A stretch of DNA of 64,000 nucleotides from Candidatus Eiseniibacteriota bacterium (GTDB lineage Bacteria; Eisenbacteria; RBG-16-71-46; CAIMUX01), in NCBI GenBank assembly GCA_903844735.1, contig CAIMUX010000064.1, positions 1-64,000 on the forward strand, given 5' to 3'. Both the position numbers and the translations under genes were made by a program. The notes below the pieces were generated by a model. The model made no database searches. It saw only the letters and a list, made by a program, of their open reading frames with translations, and was not told the DNA's origin. This document shows positions 26,238-34,784 of the stretch, in pieces (the stretch's first letter is position 1; each line of letters starts with the position of its first letter).

Positions 26238-27670
26238 TGTGTGGAATCCTCGGCCTCTATGGTTATGACCCAGTGGCCGCCGAGCTCCTGCAAGGCCTGA
26301 CCGCCATCCAACACCGCGGCCAGGACGCGGCCGGCGTGGTGACCTTCGATCGCTCCTTTCACGTGCACAAGGGGATCGGTCTGATCGCGTCCGTCTTCGA
26401 GCGTGCCGACGACACGGTATTGCGCGGCACCTGCGGCCTTGCACACGTGCGTTACGCGACGGTCGGCTCGAACGATCTGCTCGATGCCCAGCCGCTGGCG
26501 GTGAACTATCCGCTCGGATTGGCCATGGTGCACAATGGCAACGTGATCAATTTCACCGAGCTGCGCCGCTACTTGTACGAGGAACGCCACCGCCTGCTTG
26601 ACACCTCCAACGACGTGGCCTTGATCCTCTACACGCTGGCCGCCGAGCTCGAGTCTAAGGATCTCAAGGAGCTGAGCGTCGACGCGATCTTCGATTCGGT
26701 GGCGGCCACCCAGGCCAGGGTGCAGGGCGCCTACTCCGCCATCACGATCATCGCCAACCACGGCTTCCTGGCGTTCTGCGACCCGTACGGGATCCGGCCG
26801 ATCGTGATGGGCCGTAAGCAGACCGAGCGCGGTACCTGCTACGCCTTCGCCTCCGAGACCACCTGCTTCGACTACCTGGGTTACGAGCTGGTGCGCGACC
26901 TGGAGCCCGGCGAGGCGGTCTTTATCGACAGCCGGCACCGGCTGCACAGCCGCATCTGCCGCCTCGCGCACCAGGCCTTCTGCGTCTTCGAGTATCTCTA
27001 CTTCGCGCGCGAAGACGCCTTGATCCACGGGCGCCGCGTGGCCTCCGAGCGGGTACGCATCGGGAAGCGCCTGGCCACCCGCTTTCGTCAGGCCGGGCTG
27101 AGCCCGGACATCGTGATCGACGTGCCGGCCTCGTCGTACTTCTTCGCCTCCGGCCTGGCCGAGGAGTTGGGCGTGCCCTACCGCCGCGGCCTGACCAAGA
27201 ACAACCACATCGGCCGCAGCTTCATCACGCCGGGGCAGGCCCAGCGCGAGTTGCTGGTGCGCCAGAAGCTCAACCCGATCAAGGAGATCGTGGCCGGCAA
27301 GAAGGTGGCGGTGGTCGATGACTCCATCGTGCGCGGCACCACCTCGACTCACCTGGTGCGTCTGCTGCGGCAGGCCGGCGCCACCGCGGTGTACTTCGTC
27401 TCCGCCTCGCCGCCCATCAAGCACACCTGCATCTACGGCATCGACATGTCGATCCGGCGCGAGATCATCGCCGCCCGGCACTCGGCCGAGGAGATCACTC
27501 AGATCCTGGCAGCCGATGCGGTCGTCTACCAACAACTCGAGGATTTGCAGGACATGTACTGCGACCTGCCGTGCTGTTACGCCTGCTTCTCGGGCCAGTA
27601 CCCGACCGGAGCGAGCGCGGAGATTCTACGGCAGATCGAGCAGGAGAAGGAATGCAGCAATCGGGTGTGA
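26237..27670 (+). CDS. purF: Amidophosphoribosyltransferase (PRPP amidotransferase)
   Basis: First committed step: PRPP + glutamine to phosphoribosylamine; 477 residues. It starts MCGILGLYGYD, with Cys2 as the Ntn nucleophile and no propeptide. The glutaminase domain has AIQHRGQDAAGV, HVRYATVG and VHNGNVINF. The phosphoribosyltransferase domain has the PRPP loop VAVVDDSIVRGTTS. The C-terminus has a Cys-rich LPCCYACFSG segment. Normally the entry enzyme, it is last in this operon. Like other PurF enzymes it is probably inhibited by purine nucleotides; no PurR or riboswitch is seen upstream of the operon. Confidence 0.96.
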   Translation: MCGILGLYGYDPVAAELLQGLTAIQHRGQDAAGVVTFDRSFHVHKGIGLIASVFERADDTVLRGTCGLAHVRYATVGSNDLLDAQPLAVNYPLGLAMVHNGNVINFTELRRYLYEERHRLLDTSNDVALILYTLAAELESKDLKELSVDAIFDSVAATQARVQGAYSAITIIANHGFLAFCDPYGIRPIVMGRKQTERGTCYAFASETTCFDYLGYELVRDLEPGEAVFIDSRHRLHSRICRLAHQAFCVFEYLYFAREDALIHGRRVASERVRIGKRLATRFRQAGLSPDIVIDVPASSYFFASGLAEELGVPYRRGLTKNNHIGRSFITPGQAQRELLVRQKLNPIKEIVAGKKVAVVDDSIVRGTTSTHLVRLLRQAGATAVYFVSASPPIKHTCIYGIDMSIRREIIAARHSAEEITQILAADAVVYQQLEDLQDMYCDLPCCYACFSGQYPTGASAEILRQIEQEKECSNRV

Positions 27671-27974
27671 GCACGGTGGGGGCCTGAGACTCGGAGTATG
27701 GAACGAATACGACTGGCTTCGGGCTTCAGGCTATCTGAGTCGTTACCCTGGCGTGCGTTTGTCCACGAACGTCCTGATCAACTGAATCCCTTGATTCTGA
27801 CTCAAGTGTAGACCGTCACGTGACGCTTGTAACTTCGTGCCGGGGATTCGCGTTTCGCGGCCGGTGCAAACAAAACCGCGGGGACGGGACCGGGACCGCC
27901 GGTAATGACGGTCCTAGCCTTTGCCCCCGCGGAGAAATCCTTGAGCGCGTGCCGATGGCGCCGGTTAACGCCCG
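27671..27974. other. Convergent intergenic region purF / pilQ
   Basis: About 300 bp. It contains a degenerate interspersed-repeat copy and a GGACCG/CGGTCC dyad (27893-27914) that might help terminate one of the converging transcripts. Confidence 0.5.
27703..27812. repeat. Interspersed palindromic repeat, copy 3 (degenerate, both arms)
   Basis: The left arm, read on the minus strand, contains CAGATAGCCTGAAGCC, comparable to CAGGTAGCCAGAAGCC at 58497. The right arm contains TTGATTCTGACTC, comparable to GAATTCTGACACC at 58552. As at 58.5 kb, it lies between two convergent genes. Confidence 0.5.
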
Positions 27975-29957
27975 CTAACGCTTTTCCGCCATCCCCTCCA
28001 CCACCTTGGGTGAGACGAAGATGAGGAGCTCGCGATTCTCTTTCCGAGTGTCGGACGAACGGAACAGCGCGCCGATGAGCGGCAGAGAGCGGAGAATGGG
28101 GACCCCCTGGCTGAACTCCGTCTCGCTGGTGCGGATGAGCCCTCCGATGACCGCGGTCTCGCCGTCGTTCACCATCACCCGCGTATCGGCCAGGGCTGTG
28201 GTGAACACGATCCCGCCCTGCACCGTCGCCTGCGACGAGAGGTCGGAGACTTCCGGCTTCAGGTCCATGGTGATCCGGTTCTCGCTGTTGATGTAGGGCG
28301 TGACTTCGAGGCTGATCCCCACCTTCTTCAGCTCTGTGGTGGAGTTCCCCGCAATGTCGAGAACGATGAGCGGGATCTCCTTGCCCACTAGGATCTTCGC
28401 CTTGCGGTTGTTCACGGTGGTGATCCTCGGACTGGAGATGAGAGTGGCCCGGTTTTCCCGCTCCAACGCCTCGATGGTGGCATCGAGGTTGCCGAATCCT
28501 CGCACCACACCCAGACGGACCGTGCCGCTGGCGGTGGCGGGCAGTTCCTTCACGCCGAGCGAGCCCGAGACCCGCTCGGAGTTGGAGTGGAGATTCTCCA
28601 TCGACCACTGGATGCCGAGCTGGCGGGCGGCGGTGCGGTCGACATCGACCAGCCGGGCGGTGATCTCCACCTGGCGCGTCTCGGTGTCGAGGGTACCGAC
28701 CAGTTTCTCCACCTCGGTGACCCGGGGCGCGATATCCGAGACGAGGAGCGTGTTGGTGCGCTCGTCGACGTTCGCACTCCCCCGCTTGGAAAGGACGAAG
28801 GTGACGGCATCCTTCAGCTCCTTCGCGGAAGCGTAGCGGATGTTAAAGACGCGGGTCTCCAGCGGCTGCAACTCTTCGCGTTTCCGCGCGGACGATTCCT
28901 TCTCCAGCCCCTCGTCACGCAGATTCTTCAGCGTGGCGATGCGGATGACATCGCCCGTCTCCAGGGTCACGAGGCCACCCGATTGGCAAACGATGTCGAG
29001 CGCCTGCCGCCATGGCACCTGTGTGAGACGGATCGTCACCGGGCCGTCGACCTCGCGGTCAGCCACGATGTTGGCGCCACCGTACTCGGCGATCGAACGG
29101 ATGACGGTGCGGATATCCGCGCCCTGAACGTCGAGGTTCATCGGGCGTGTATTGCCGGCGGCGGCAGCAGCGGCATCGGCAGCGTCGACGGACCCGAGCG
29201 TGGGGGCAGCGTCCTGGTGCTCAGGTGCTTCGATCTGGGACGCAGCCCTGTGGTCAGACGCTTCGACCAGGATTGCAGTCCTGTGATCAGGTGCTTCAAT
29301 CGGGGACGGCACGGGGCTCGGCCCGATCGCGGTCAGCGGAGTGGGAGCCGGATGCAGCTTTGAACCGGCCGTCTCCACAGACCGCGACTCCGACGCAGAC
29401 GCCGAGGCGCGCAACGAGGTTTCGGCCGCGAGTTCCTGCTGTGTGCATTCCTCGTCCCGAGCCTCGGTCCCGCCGGAAGACCCCTGGATCGTTTCCGCAC
29501 CGGCCGGACCCAGCTCCTCCGTCTCCTTTACCGGATCGACGAACACGGCCAAGGCCCCGTCAGACGGCTCGAGGCGGAACCGCACCGGACCTCCGCAGTC
29601 GATCACGTAGCGGACCGTCTCCCCCGCGGCGCCACTCTGCCAGAGCGACCAACGGACGCCTTGCACCACGCCGGCAACGGCCGACGCACCCTTCTCGCCG
29701 GCCGGCAGCGGCGCATCGGCACCGAAAAGATCCACCACCACCCGCCACGGATCCGAAAGGGTGAACACTTCGTGTGGCAGCGGGCCGTTTGTGCCCTGCC
29801 CCGCCAAGCGCAGAATCGCTGTCTCGCCGGTTCTCTCGAACTGCGCCGCGCTCACGGTCCAGGCAGAGACCGGGGTCACGGCGGCGAGGAGCGCACCCAG
29901 TGCCAGCGTCAGGACCGCCCCCGTGCGGAGCCCGCCCCTATCGATTGTCGCGTGCAT
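27975..29957 (-). CDS. pilQ: Type IV pilus secretin PilQ
   Basis: Outer-membrane pore through which the pilus passes; 660 residues. Signal peptide ~1-32, then an AMIN domain (~35-145: FERTGETAILRLAG, DPWRVVVDLFGADAP) that binds peptidoglycan. A low-complexity linker with ATS/EAPDHR-type repeats is followed by STN/N0 (~275-350: LDVQGADIRTVIRSIAEYG) and N1 domains, and the secretin barrel with VTPYINSENRITMDLKPEVS and GETAVIGGLIRTSETE. It is last in the pilMNOPQ operon, and its start lies inside the pilP 3' end (20-nt overlap). Confidence 0.95.
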   Translation of the reverse strand: MHATIDRGGLRTGAVLTLALGALLAAVTPVSAWTVSAAQFERTGETAILRLAGQGTNGPLPHEVFTLSDPWRVVVDLFGADAPLPAGEKGASAVAGVVQGVRWSLWQSGAAGETVRYVIDCGGPVRFRLEPSDGALAVFVDPVKETEELGPAGAETIQGSSGGTEARDEECTQQELAAETSLRASASASESRSVETAGSKLHPAPTPLTAIGPSPVPSPIEAPDHRTAILVEASDHRAASQIEAPEHQDAAPTLGSVDAADAAAAAAGNTRPMNLDVQGADIRTVIRSIAEYGGANIVADREVDGPVTIRLTQVPWRQALDIVCQSGGLVTLETGDVIRIATLKNLRDEGLEKESSARKREELQPLETRVFNIRYASAKELKDAVTFVLSKRGSANVDERTNTLLVSDIAPRVTEVEKLVGTLDTETRQVEITARLVDVDRTAARQLGIQWSMENLHSNSERVSGSLGVKELPATASGTVRLGVVRGFGNLDATIEALERENRATLISSPRITTVNNRKAKILVGKEIPLIVLDIAGNSTTELKKVGISLEVTPYINSENRITMDLKPEVSDLSSQATVQGGIVFTTALADTRVMVNDGETAVIGGLIRTSETEFSQGVPILRSLPLIGALFRSSDTRKENRELLIFVSPKVVEGMAEKR

Positions 29958-30621
29958 TCCCGTTTCCTTTCAGCTCCTTGAGGAGCAGCCGCTCGGTCCG
30001 GCCAACGCCATACTCGGTGCTGTAGACTAAGACCGCGTCGGGCTCGATCCTCGTCACCGAGAAACGGCCGAGCCGATCCCCCTCATGCAGGATGAAACTC
30101 GCACCCTGGGCGTCCTCCACAAGAGCGAAGCGGTCGTTCTCGCCCCAGAGGATTCCGCGCACCGCAAAATCGGATAACAGCGTCTTGTCGTCCGGGTGCT
30201 CCTCGAGATAGTCGTCTCCGACGAGACTCACGAACGGGTCGCGCCGAACCGGATCGCTGTAGGCGTAGGGCTCGGGCGAAAGAAGGATCTCGTCGAGGGC
30301 CTCGAGCACCGAGGAATCCGCCTCGGCGGCGGCCGGGGCGCCGGGCTCGACCGACTCCGCGCCCGCTCGGGCCGGAATCGTCTGCCGGGAGCCCGGCTTC
30401 CGCGTCGCGTCCGGCGGTCCGGCCTTCTTCCCCAGGAGCTTCCCGATCATCCGTCCCGGCGCGCTCAGATCGAGGGCGCGCGCCCCCTCGGCCGCACCGC
30501 CCAGAAGGGCAAGCACGAGGAACGGGATGAGCCACCCGGCAGACCGCATGTCCCTCTTCTCCGGCATGTCCCTTTCTTGAGACATGTCGCCCTTCTGAGG
30601 CATGTCACCCCCCTGAGGCAT
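29938..30621 (-). CDS. pilP: Pilus alignment protein PilP
   Basis: Periplasmic link between PilN/PilO and PilQ. The C-terminal half (~110-220) has the PilP beta-domain text SDPVRRDPFVSL, FAVRGILWGENDRFALVED, HEGDRLG. I chose the ATG at 30621, one base after the pilO stop, because GGGAGGGGA precedes it; four further in-frame ATGs follow every six codons, the last (30549) at the start of the hydrophobic signal MRSAGWLIPFLVLALLGG. No lipobox Cys is seen, unlike typical PilP lipoproteins, so the mature protein may be soluble or membrane-tethered. Confidence 0.8.
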   Translation of the reverse strand: MPQGGDMPQKGDMSQERDMPEKRDMRSAGWLIPFLVLALLGGAAEGARALDLSAPGRMIGKLLGKKAGPPDATRKPGSRQTIPARAGAESVEPGAPAAAEADSSVLEALDEILLSPEPYAYSDPVRRDPFVSLVGDDYLEEHPDDKTLLSDFAVRGILWGENDRFALVEDAQGASFILHEGDRLGRFSVTRIEPDAVLVYSTEYGVGRTERLLLKELKGNGNARDNR

Positions 30622-30624
30622 GTC
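30547..30624 (-). repeat. 18-bp repeats with stacked start codons at the pilP 5' end
   Basis: The unit GACATGCC(T/G)(C/G)AG... occurs at 6-codon intervals, giving MPQGGD-MPQKGD-MSQERD-MPEKRD-MR. Each ATG is preceded by a purine-rich run that could serve as a ribosome binding site. Confidence 0.8.
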
Positions 30625-31333
30625 ACTCCCCTCCCGCGGCCGGACGTCCACCAGACCCGCCTTTGACAGCGTTCGCCGCCTTCTTCGCCGATGTCGCCGG
30701 ACCGCCCTTCCCCCCGGGCTCACCCTTCCCCTTCGCCGCGCTCACATCCTCCGGAGGCTTGCCGGTGCCGCCAAGGACGTAGGTCCGAGCCACGAACGAG
30801 GCGGCCGCGGGACGATCGGGGTTTCTGTCCTTCGCAGCGGTGATCGCCAGATCATCGACGTTGATGATCCGGTCGAGATTGGCCACCTCTCCGAGGAACG
30901 CCCCTACCTGGTGATAGCCGCCGGTGACACCGACTTCGATCGGGTACTCCGTGTAGTACTGCTGGGTCACCGACGCGCCCGGCTTGAAGAGCGTGAACTC
31001 GACGCCTGTTTGGGCTCCCAGGAGACTGATCGTGCGCAGACACCACGCCTGATCCTGGGCCTCGGGAAGAAGCGCCTGGCTCTGCTCCCACTTGCGGTGA
31101 AGAAGCAGATATTCCTTCTCCAAGTACGGAAGGCGGTGGGTCGCCTGGCGCGCCTTGTTCAGGTTCTTGCTGATGTCCCGGTACTTCTCCTCGAGACCGT
31201 TCAACTCCGACGCGTTCGCCTTGTAGGTGATCGGCAACCACTCGGTGAAAACGAAGACGTACACGAGCGCGGCCAGGAAAAGCCCGCCCAACACTGCTTT
31301 CTGGAATCCCGGATCCTTCGGGTTGATGGCCAT
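30623..31333 (-). CDS. pilO: Pilus alignment protein PilO
   Basis: Inner-membrane partner of PilN. Start ATG 31333 (MAINPKDPGFQK), with GGGAG 6 nt upstream; an adjacent ATG at 31336 is equally possible. Short cytoplasmic N-terminus, one TM helix (~12-32), a coiled-coil (~38-85) and a ferredoxin-like periplasmic domain with YYTEYPIEVGVTGGYHQVGAFLGEVANL, the typical PilO core (quoted over two parts: YPIEVGVTGGYHQVG and AFLGEVANL). The C-terminus is a Gly/Lys/Ala-rich tail that may be disordered. It lies in the pilMNOPQ operon, 44 nt after pilN. Confidence 0.88.
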   Translation of the reverse strand: MAINPKDPGFQKAVLGGLFLAALVYVFVFTEWLPITYKANASELNGLEEKYRDISKNLNKARQATHRLPYLEKEYLLLHRKWEQSQALLPEAQDQAWCLRTISLLGAQTGVEFTLFKPGASVTQQYYTEYPIEVGVTGGYHQVGAFLGEVANLDRIINVDDLAITAAKDRNPDRPAAASFVARTYVLGGTGKPPEDVSAAKGKGEPGGKGGPATSAKKAANAVKGGSGGRPAAGGE

Positions 31334-31377
31334 CATCGTCTCCCTGCGGGGCACGGCCCCGGCCGAAGTGCCCGCCG

Positions 31378-31944
31378 CTAGGAACGCACCCTCGCCGTGA
31401 GAGTGAAACTAAGCAGAGTCCGGTCGCCGGTGGAGCCGGATTTCGCCCGCTCCGCGACCACCAGGGCGATCCCCTCGAAGAAGTCGCTCTCCTCCATCCG
31501 ACTCATCAGCTCCGCGATCATCAGGTTGGAGAACGCCATCCCATCCACCGTGATCTGATCGGACCCGGTCTCGGCCACCCGCGTCAGCCACAGGTAGTCC
31601 GGGATCTCGTCGGCCAGGCGGTCCATCGTCTTCACCGCCAGGTAGCGGTCTCGCGTCAGCCCCTGGATGACGGAGAGGCGCGTGTTAAGCTGCTCGCGCT
31701 CGATGGTCAACTGGTTGATCCGGTCGATCTGCGGTTGCAGCCGCCGCATCTCCAACTCTGTCTGCCCGATGTCGGTGCGCAGGGAAGCGATCCGGGTCCG
31801 CTGCATGGCATAGATCCCAAAGAGCGGCAGGATGACGGCCGCGCCCAGCACCAGCGGGATCCACACCCGCGCCCGCGGGGCTCCCATCGTGAGGTGCGGT
31901 TCCGGCGGCTGCTCTTCTTTCGGGAGCAGGTTGATCTGAATCAC
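31378..31944 (-). CDS. pilN: Pilus alignment protein PilN
   Basis: 188 residues. The N-terminal MIQINLLPKEE is the conserved INLLP peptide that docks into PilM. A TM helix (~28-46) is followed by a coiled-coil (~50-100) and a ferredoxin-like periplasmic domain (YLWLTRVAETGSDQITVDGMA). With PilO it forms the inner-membrane alignment ring. The start overlaps the pilM stop by ATGA (31941-31944), so the PilM:PilN ratio is probably fixed by coupling. Confidence 0.93.
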   Translation of the reverse strand: MIQINLLPKEEQPPEPHLTMGAPRARVWIPLVLGAAVILPLFGIYAMQRTRIASLRTDIGQTELEMRRLQPQIDRINQLTIEREQLNTRLSVIQGLTRDRYLAVKTMDRLADEIPDYLWLTRVAETGSDQITVDGMAFSNLMIAELMSRMEESDFFEGIALVVAERAKSGSTGDRTLLSFTLTARVRS

Positions 31945-32987
31945 TTGGCCCGCACCTTTCTGAGCGCCAGCCCAAGGCCCACGGCCAACTGGGGCGCAAC
32001 CTCATGCGGATCACTTCCGCTGAACAACTCCGGGGTGAACTGCAGGCGGCGCAGCATGTCCGCCGCTTCCACCGGGACCTTCAGGCGCTCCGCCAGGATC
32101 GGGACCAGGCCGTGAATGCGTGCCCCGCCGCCGGAGAGAAGCACTCGATCGAGCTTATCGGCATCGCCGCTGGATTTCAAATAGACGAGGCTCCGCTCGA
32201 TGGCCGTGCTGAGATCGGCGCAAAAGCTCCGCAACCCGGGATCGAGGTCGATACCAGGCACCGCATCTCCCGGGCGGAGAGAAGCAAAGGCATCGGCGCG
32301 GCTCACGCCATGCTTCTTCTGCAGCCCATCGAGAAAGGCGTTCCCTCCCAGCGGGAGATCCTGGGTGTAAAGCGGGATGCCGCCCAGCACGAGGTTGATG
32401 TTCGTCAATTCGGCCCCGATGTTGATGAGAGCCACCACCTCGGTGGGAAGAAACTCGTAGTTCAGCTCGACCGCGTTTTGCACCGCGAAGGAGTGGACAT
32501 CGATCACAGCGGGCACGAGGCCCGCTTCCCGCACGAGATCGGCGTGGGCGCTGATGAGGTCGCGCTTCGCCGCCACCAGCAGCACCTGCATCTGCGTGGG
32601 GCCGACATCGGTGCGCAGGATCTCGAAATCGAGGGCCACGTCGTTGATGTCGTAGGGAACGTGCTGCTCCGCCTCCCAGTGGATCGCCTCGCGCGCCTCC
32701 TGAGGAGGAAGCCGGTCCATGGTGATCTTCTTCACGATGACGCCGCGTCCCGAAACGCCGGTTGCGACCCGGTGATTGCGCACCTGGGTCCGCTCGAAAA
32801 GGTTCTGGATCGTTTCGATGACGAGCTGCCGATCCATGACCTCGCCGTCGACGATCGTCTCGGGTGCTAACTCCGCCATCCCGAAGTGGACCAGACGCGG
32901 ATCGCTTCCTTTCCCCGTGAGCTCCACCACCTTGATCGAGCTCGATCCGATGTCGAGGCCGACCGTGGTCTGCGTTCTACCAAGCAC
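31941..32987 (-). CDS. pilM: Pilus assembly ATPase-like protein PilM
   Basis: Cytoplasmic actin-like (FtsA/MreB fold) protein that binds the PilN N-terminus; 348 residues. The phosphate-1 motif VGLDIGSSSIKVVEL is near the N-terminus, followed by EAIHWEAEQHVPYDINDVALD, a PilM hallmark (given here as HWEAEQHVPYDI), ALINIGAELTNI as phosphate-2 and VLLSGGGARIHGL as the adenosine motif. GTG start with GGGAGG 5 nt upstream. First gene of pilMNOPQ. Confidence 0.93.
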   Translation of the reverse strand: MLGRTQTTVGLDIGSSSIKVVELTGKGSDPRLVHFGMAELAPETIVDGEVMDRQLVIETIQNLFERTQVRNHRVATGVSGRGVIVKKITMDRLPPQEAREAIHWEAEQHVPYDINDVALDFEILRTDVGPTQMQVLLVAAKRDLISAHADLVREAGLVPAVIDVHSFAVQNAVELNYEFLPTEVVALINIGAELTNINLVLGGIPLYTQDLPLGGNAFLDGLQKKHGVSRADAFASLRPGDAVPGIDLDPGLRSFCADLSTAIERSLVYLKSSGDADKLDRVLLSGGGARIHGLVPILAERLKVPVEAADMLRRLQFTPELFSGSDPHEVAPQLAVGLGLALRKVRAK

Positions 32988-33125
32988 TGGAACCTCCCGG
33001 CGATTTCGTACCGTGCCCCCGCCCGTGCGGACCGGCGGCGAGCGACTGGGCCCCGAGGGAAATATCGGGCGATGGACGCCGAAGGTTTACCGCAACATGT
33101 TTCGCGGCAGAGATTGATTGGCGTC

Positions 33126-33929
33126 TCAGTGATGGGGGTGAGGGAAGAAACCGGCGTACCAAGCCCATATCCGCGGCCCCCAAAGAAGGGCAAACGCGGC
33201 CGCCGGGGCAAGGAAACTACCGAACGGCAGGGCGGTGGTGCCGCTTCCCCGGCGGGCCATCACCAAGCTCACGCCGAGGATCGAGCCCAAAAGGGAGGCG
33301 AGGAGCACGGTCAGGACGACGCCGGGCAGCCCGAGGAAGGCCCCCAGCATGGCGGCGAGTTTCACGTCCCCCATGCCCATGCCATCGCGATGCCGCAGCA
33401 CACGGTAGGCCAGGCTCACGAGAAAAAGGCCCCCCGCCCCGGCCAGCGCGCCTTTCACCGCGGGCACCAGCCCGATCGTCCAGTGCGCCAAGAGCAGGCC
33501 GAGCACGGTGCCGCCGAGGCTGATCTCGTCGGGGATGATCCGGTGCTCGAGGTCGATGAAGAGGACCGCCGTGAGTGACAGAAGAAACCAGGCCGCGGCG
33601 AGGGAATGCAACGGCGTCGGAAATGCCGTGGCCGCCACCAGCAGGAGCCCACCCCCAGCCAGCTCTACCAGCGGGTAACGCGGCGAGATGGAAAGGCCGC
33701 AGTCGGCGCAATGGCCTCGCAGTAGGAGCCAGCCCAATACTGGAATGTTGTGCCACGGCCTGATCCCGTGCTTGCAGCGCGGGCAGCGGGAGCGCGGGCG
33801 GGCCAGTGATTCGCCCAGAGGGAGACGGTGGATTACCACGTTGAGGAAGCTTCCCAGGCAGAGGCCGAGGGCGAAGACGGTGCTCAGCGCGATCGGCTCG
33901 CGCGGGAACCAGGGCAACGGCGGGTTCAT
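33126..33929 (-). CDS. pilD: Prepilin peptidase / N-methyltransferase
   Basis: Inner-membrane aspartyl protease that cleaves the prepilin leader at Gly-Phe and methylates the new N-terminus; 267 residues. It has GLCLGSFLNVVIHRLP, the two CxxC zinc-type pairs (CPRC and CADC) of full-length enzymes, and the catalytic aspartates in FIDLEHRIIPDE and GMGMGDVKLAA. Multiple TM helices follow. Its ATG shares one base with the stop of the upstream TPR gene. The obvious substrate here is PilA (39015-39404). Confidence 0.95.
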   Translation of the reverse strand: MNPPLPWFPREPIALSTVFALGLCLGSFLNVVIHRLPLGESLARPRSRCPRCKHGIRPWHNIPVLGWLLLRGHCADCGLSISPRYPLVELAGGGLLLVAATAFPTPLHSLAAAWFLLSLTAVLFIDLEHRIIPDEISLGGTVLGLLLAHWTIGLVPAVKGALAGAGGLFLVSLAYRVLRHRDGMGMGDVKLAAMLGAFLGLPGVVLTVLLASLLGSILGVSLVMARRGSGTTALPFGSFLAPAAAFALLWGPRIWAWYAGFFPHPHH

Positions 33930-34633
33930 CAGCGATCCTCCGGCGGAAACGAGGCGGCCTCCGGCGCACCCAGCTCACGCAGTTTCTCCCTCGCAATCCG
34001 GCGCACCTCGTCATTCTCGCTGTTCTCGAGAACCCGCCGCCACATCTCCAGCGACAGATCCCGGTCGCCGGCCTTGGTGGCGGCGAACGCCGCGAGACGG
34101 CCGACCCATGGCGGCGCGCCCGGCAGACGGGCCGCCTGCGACAGGTAGCGCACCGCCTCCGGTGACTCCTTTGCCGTCAAGTAGGCGAAGAATCCGCGTT
34201 GAAAGGCGAGTCGCCAGCTCGACGGGTTCTGGACCATTCCTCGGTCGAGAAGAGCGAACGCGGCGGCGGGCGCCTTGGCATCGCCGTGCAAAACCAGGGC
34301 GCCGAAGACGTAGGCGTTCTCGAAAGTCGGGTCGAGATCGGTCAGCGTGCGGAAGAGCGTCTCGGCGTAGTCGTATCGTTGGTCGGCCCGCCGATGCTTG
34401 CCGTAGTACTGAATCGCCTCCAGCCAGCAGACGTCGGCGGCGAGCCGGGCCCGCCCCAGCGTGGCAACACGCACCCACGGCCCGGTCGGGAAGTAGGTCA
34501 GCTCCGCGGAGTCGGCCGACGACGAACGAGCACGCTCCAGCACAAACCCCAGACGGTGCGCGCCGGCGAGCAGAAGCGCCACGACGACGAGCCCGGCGAA
34601 CAATCCGAGGCCAGCCTGGATGCGTCGTCGCAT
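33929..34633 (-). CDS. Membrane-anchored TPR-like protein of unknown role
   Basis: 234 residues from the ATG at 34633 (GGGGAG about 10 nt upstream). A GTG at 34720 would add a Gly/Ala-rich lead without a Shine-Dalgarno. One TM helix near the N-terminus (GLGLFAGLVVVALLLAGA), then helical repeats of TPR type: YDYAETLFRTLTDLDPTFEN, AFALLDRGMVQNPSSWRLA, LSLEMWRRVLENSENDEV. No enzyme motif. It is translationally coupled to pilD and downstream of an ABC exporter, which suggests an envelope-assembly role; the function is unknown. Confidence 0.7.
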   Translation of the reverse strand: MRRRIQAGLGLFAGLVVVALLLAGAHRLGFVLERARSSSADSAELTYFPTGPWVRVATLGRARLAADVCWLEAIQYYGKHRRADQRYDYAETLFRTLTDLDPTFENAYVFGALVLHGDAKAPAAAFALLDRGMVQNPSSWRLAFQRGFFAYLTAKESPEAVRYLSQAARLPGAPPWVGRLAAFAATKAGDRDLSLEMWRRVLENSENDEVRRIAREKLRELGAPEAASFPPEDR

Positions 34634-34784
34634 GTGACCCGCGCTCCCCGCTGGGCCCTCGCCCCCCGCACTACCCACGCCCTCCGCGCGCGCCGCTCCC
34701 TTCGGTCCTTTCGTGCTCACGAGGCCCGCCGACAGGTGCCGAGCGGCTCTCTCTCACCCGCCAGTCCTGCCGGCGCCGGGGCAC

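Noticed and set aside
27893-27914. GGACCG/CGGTCC hairpin as an intrinsic terminator
   Set aside because: Short stem, 10-nt loop and no T-tract on either strand; only mentioned as a possibility.
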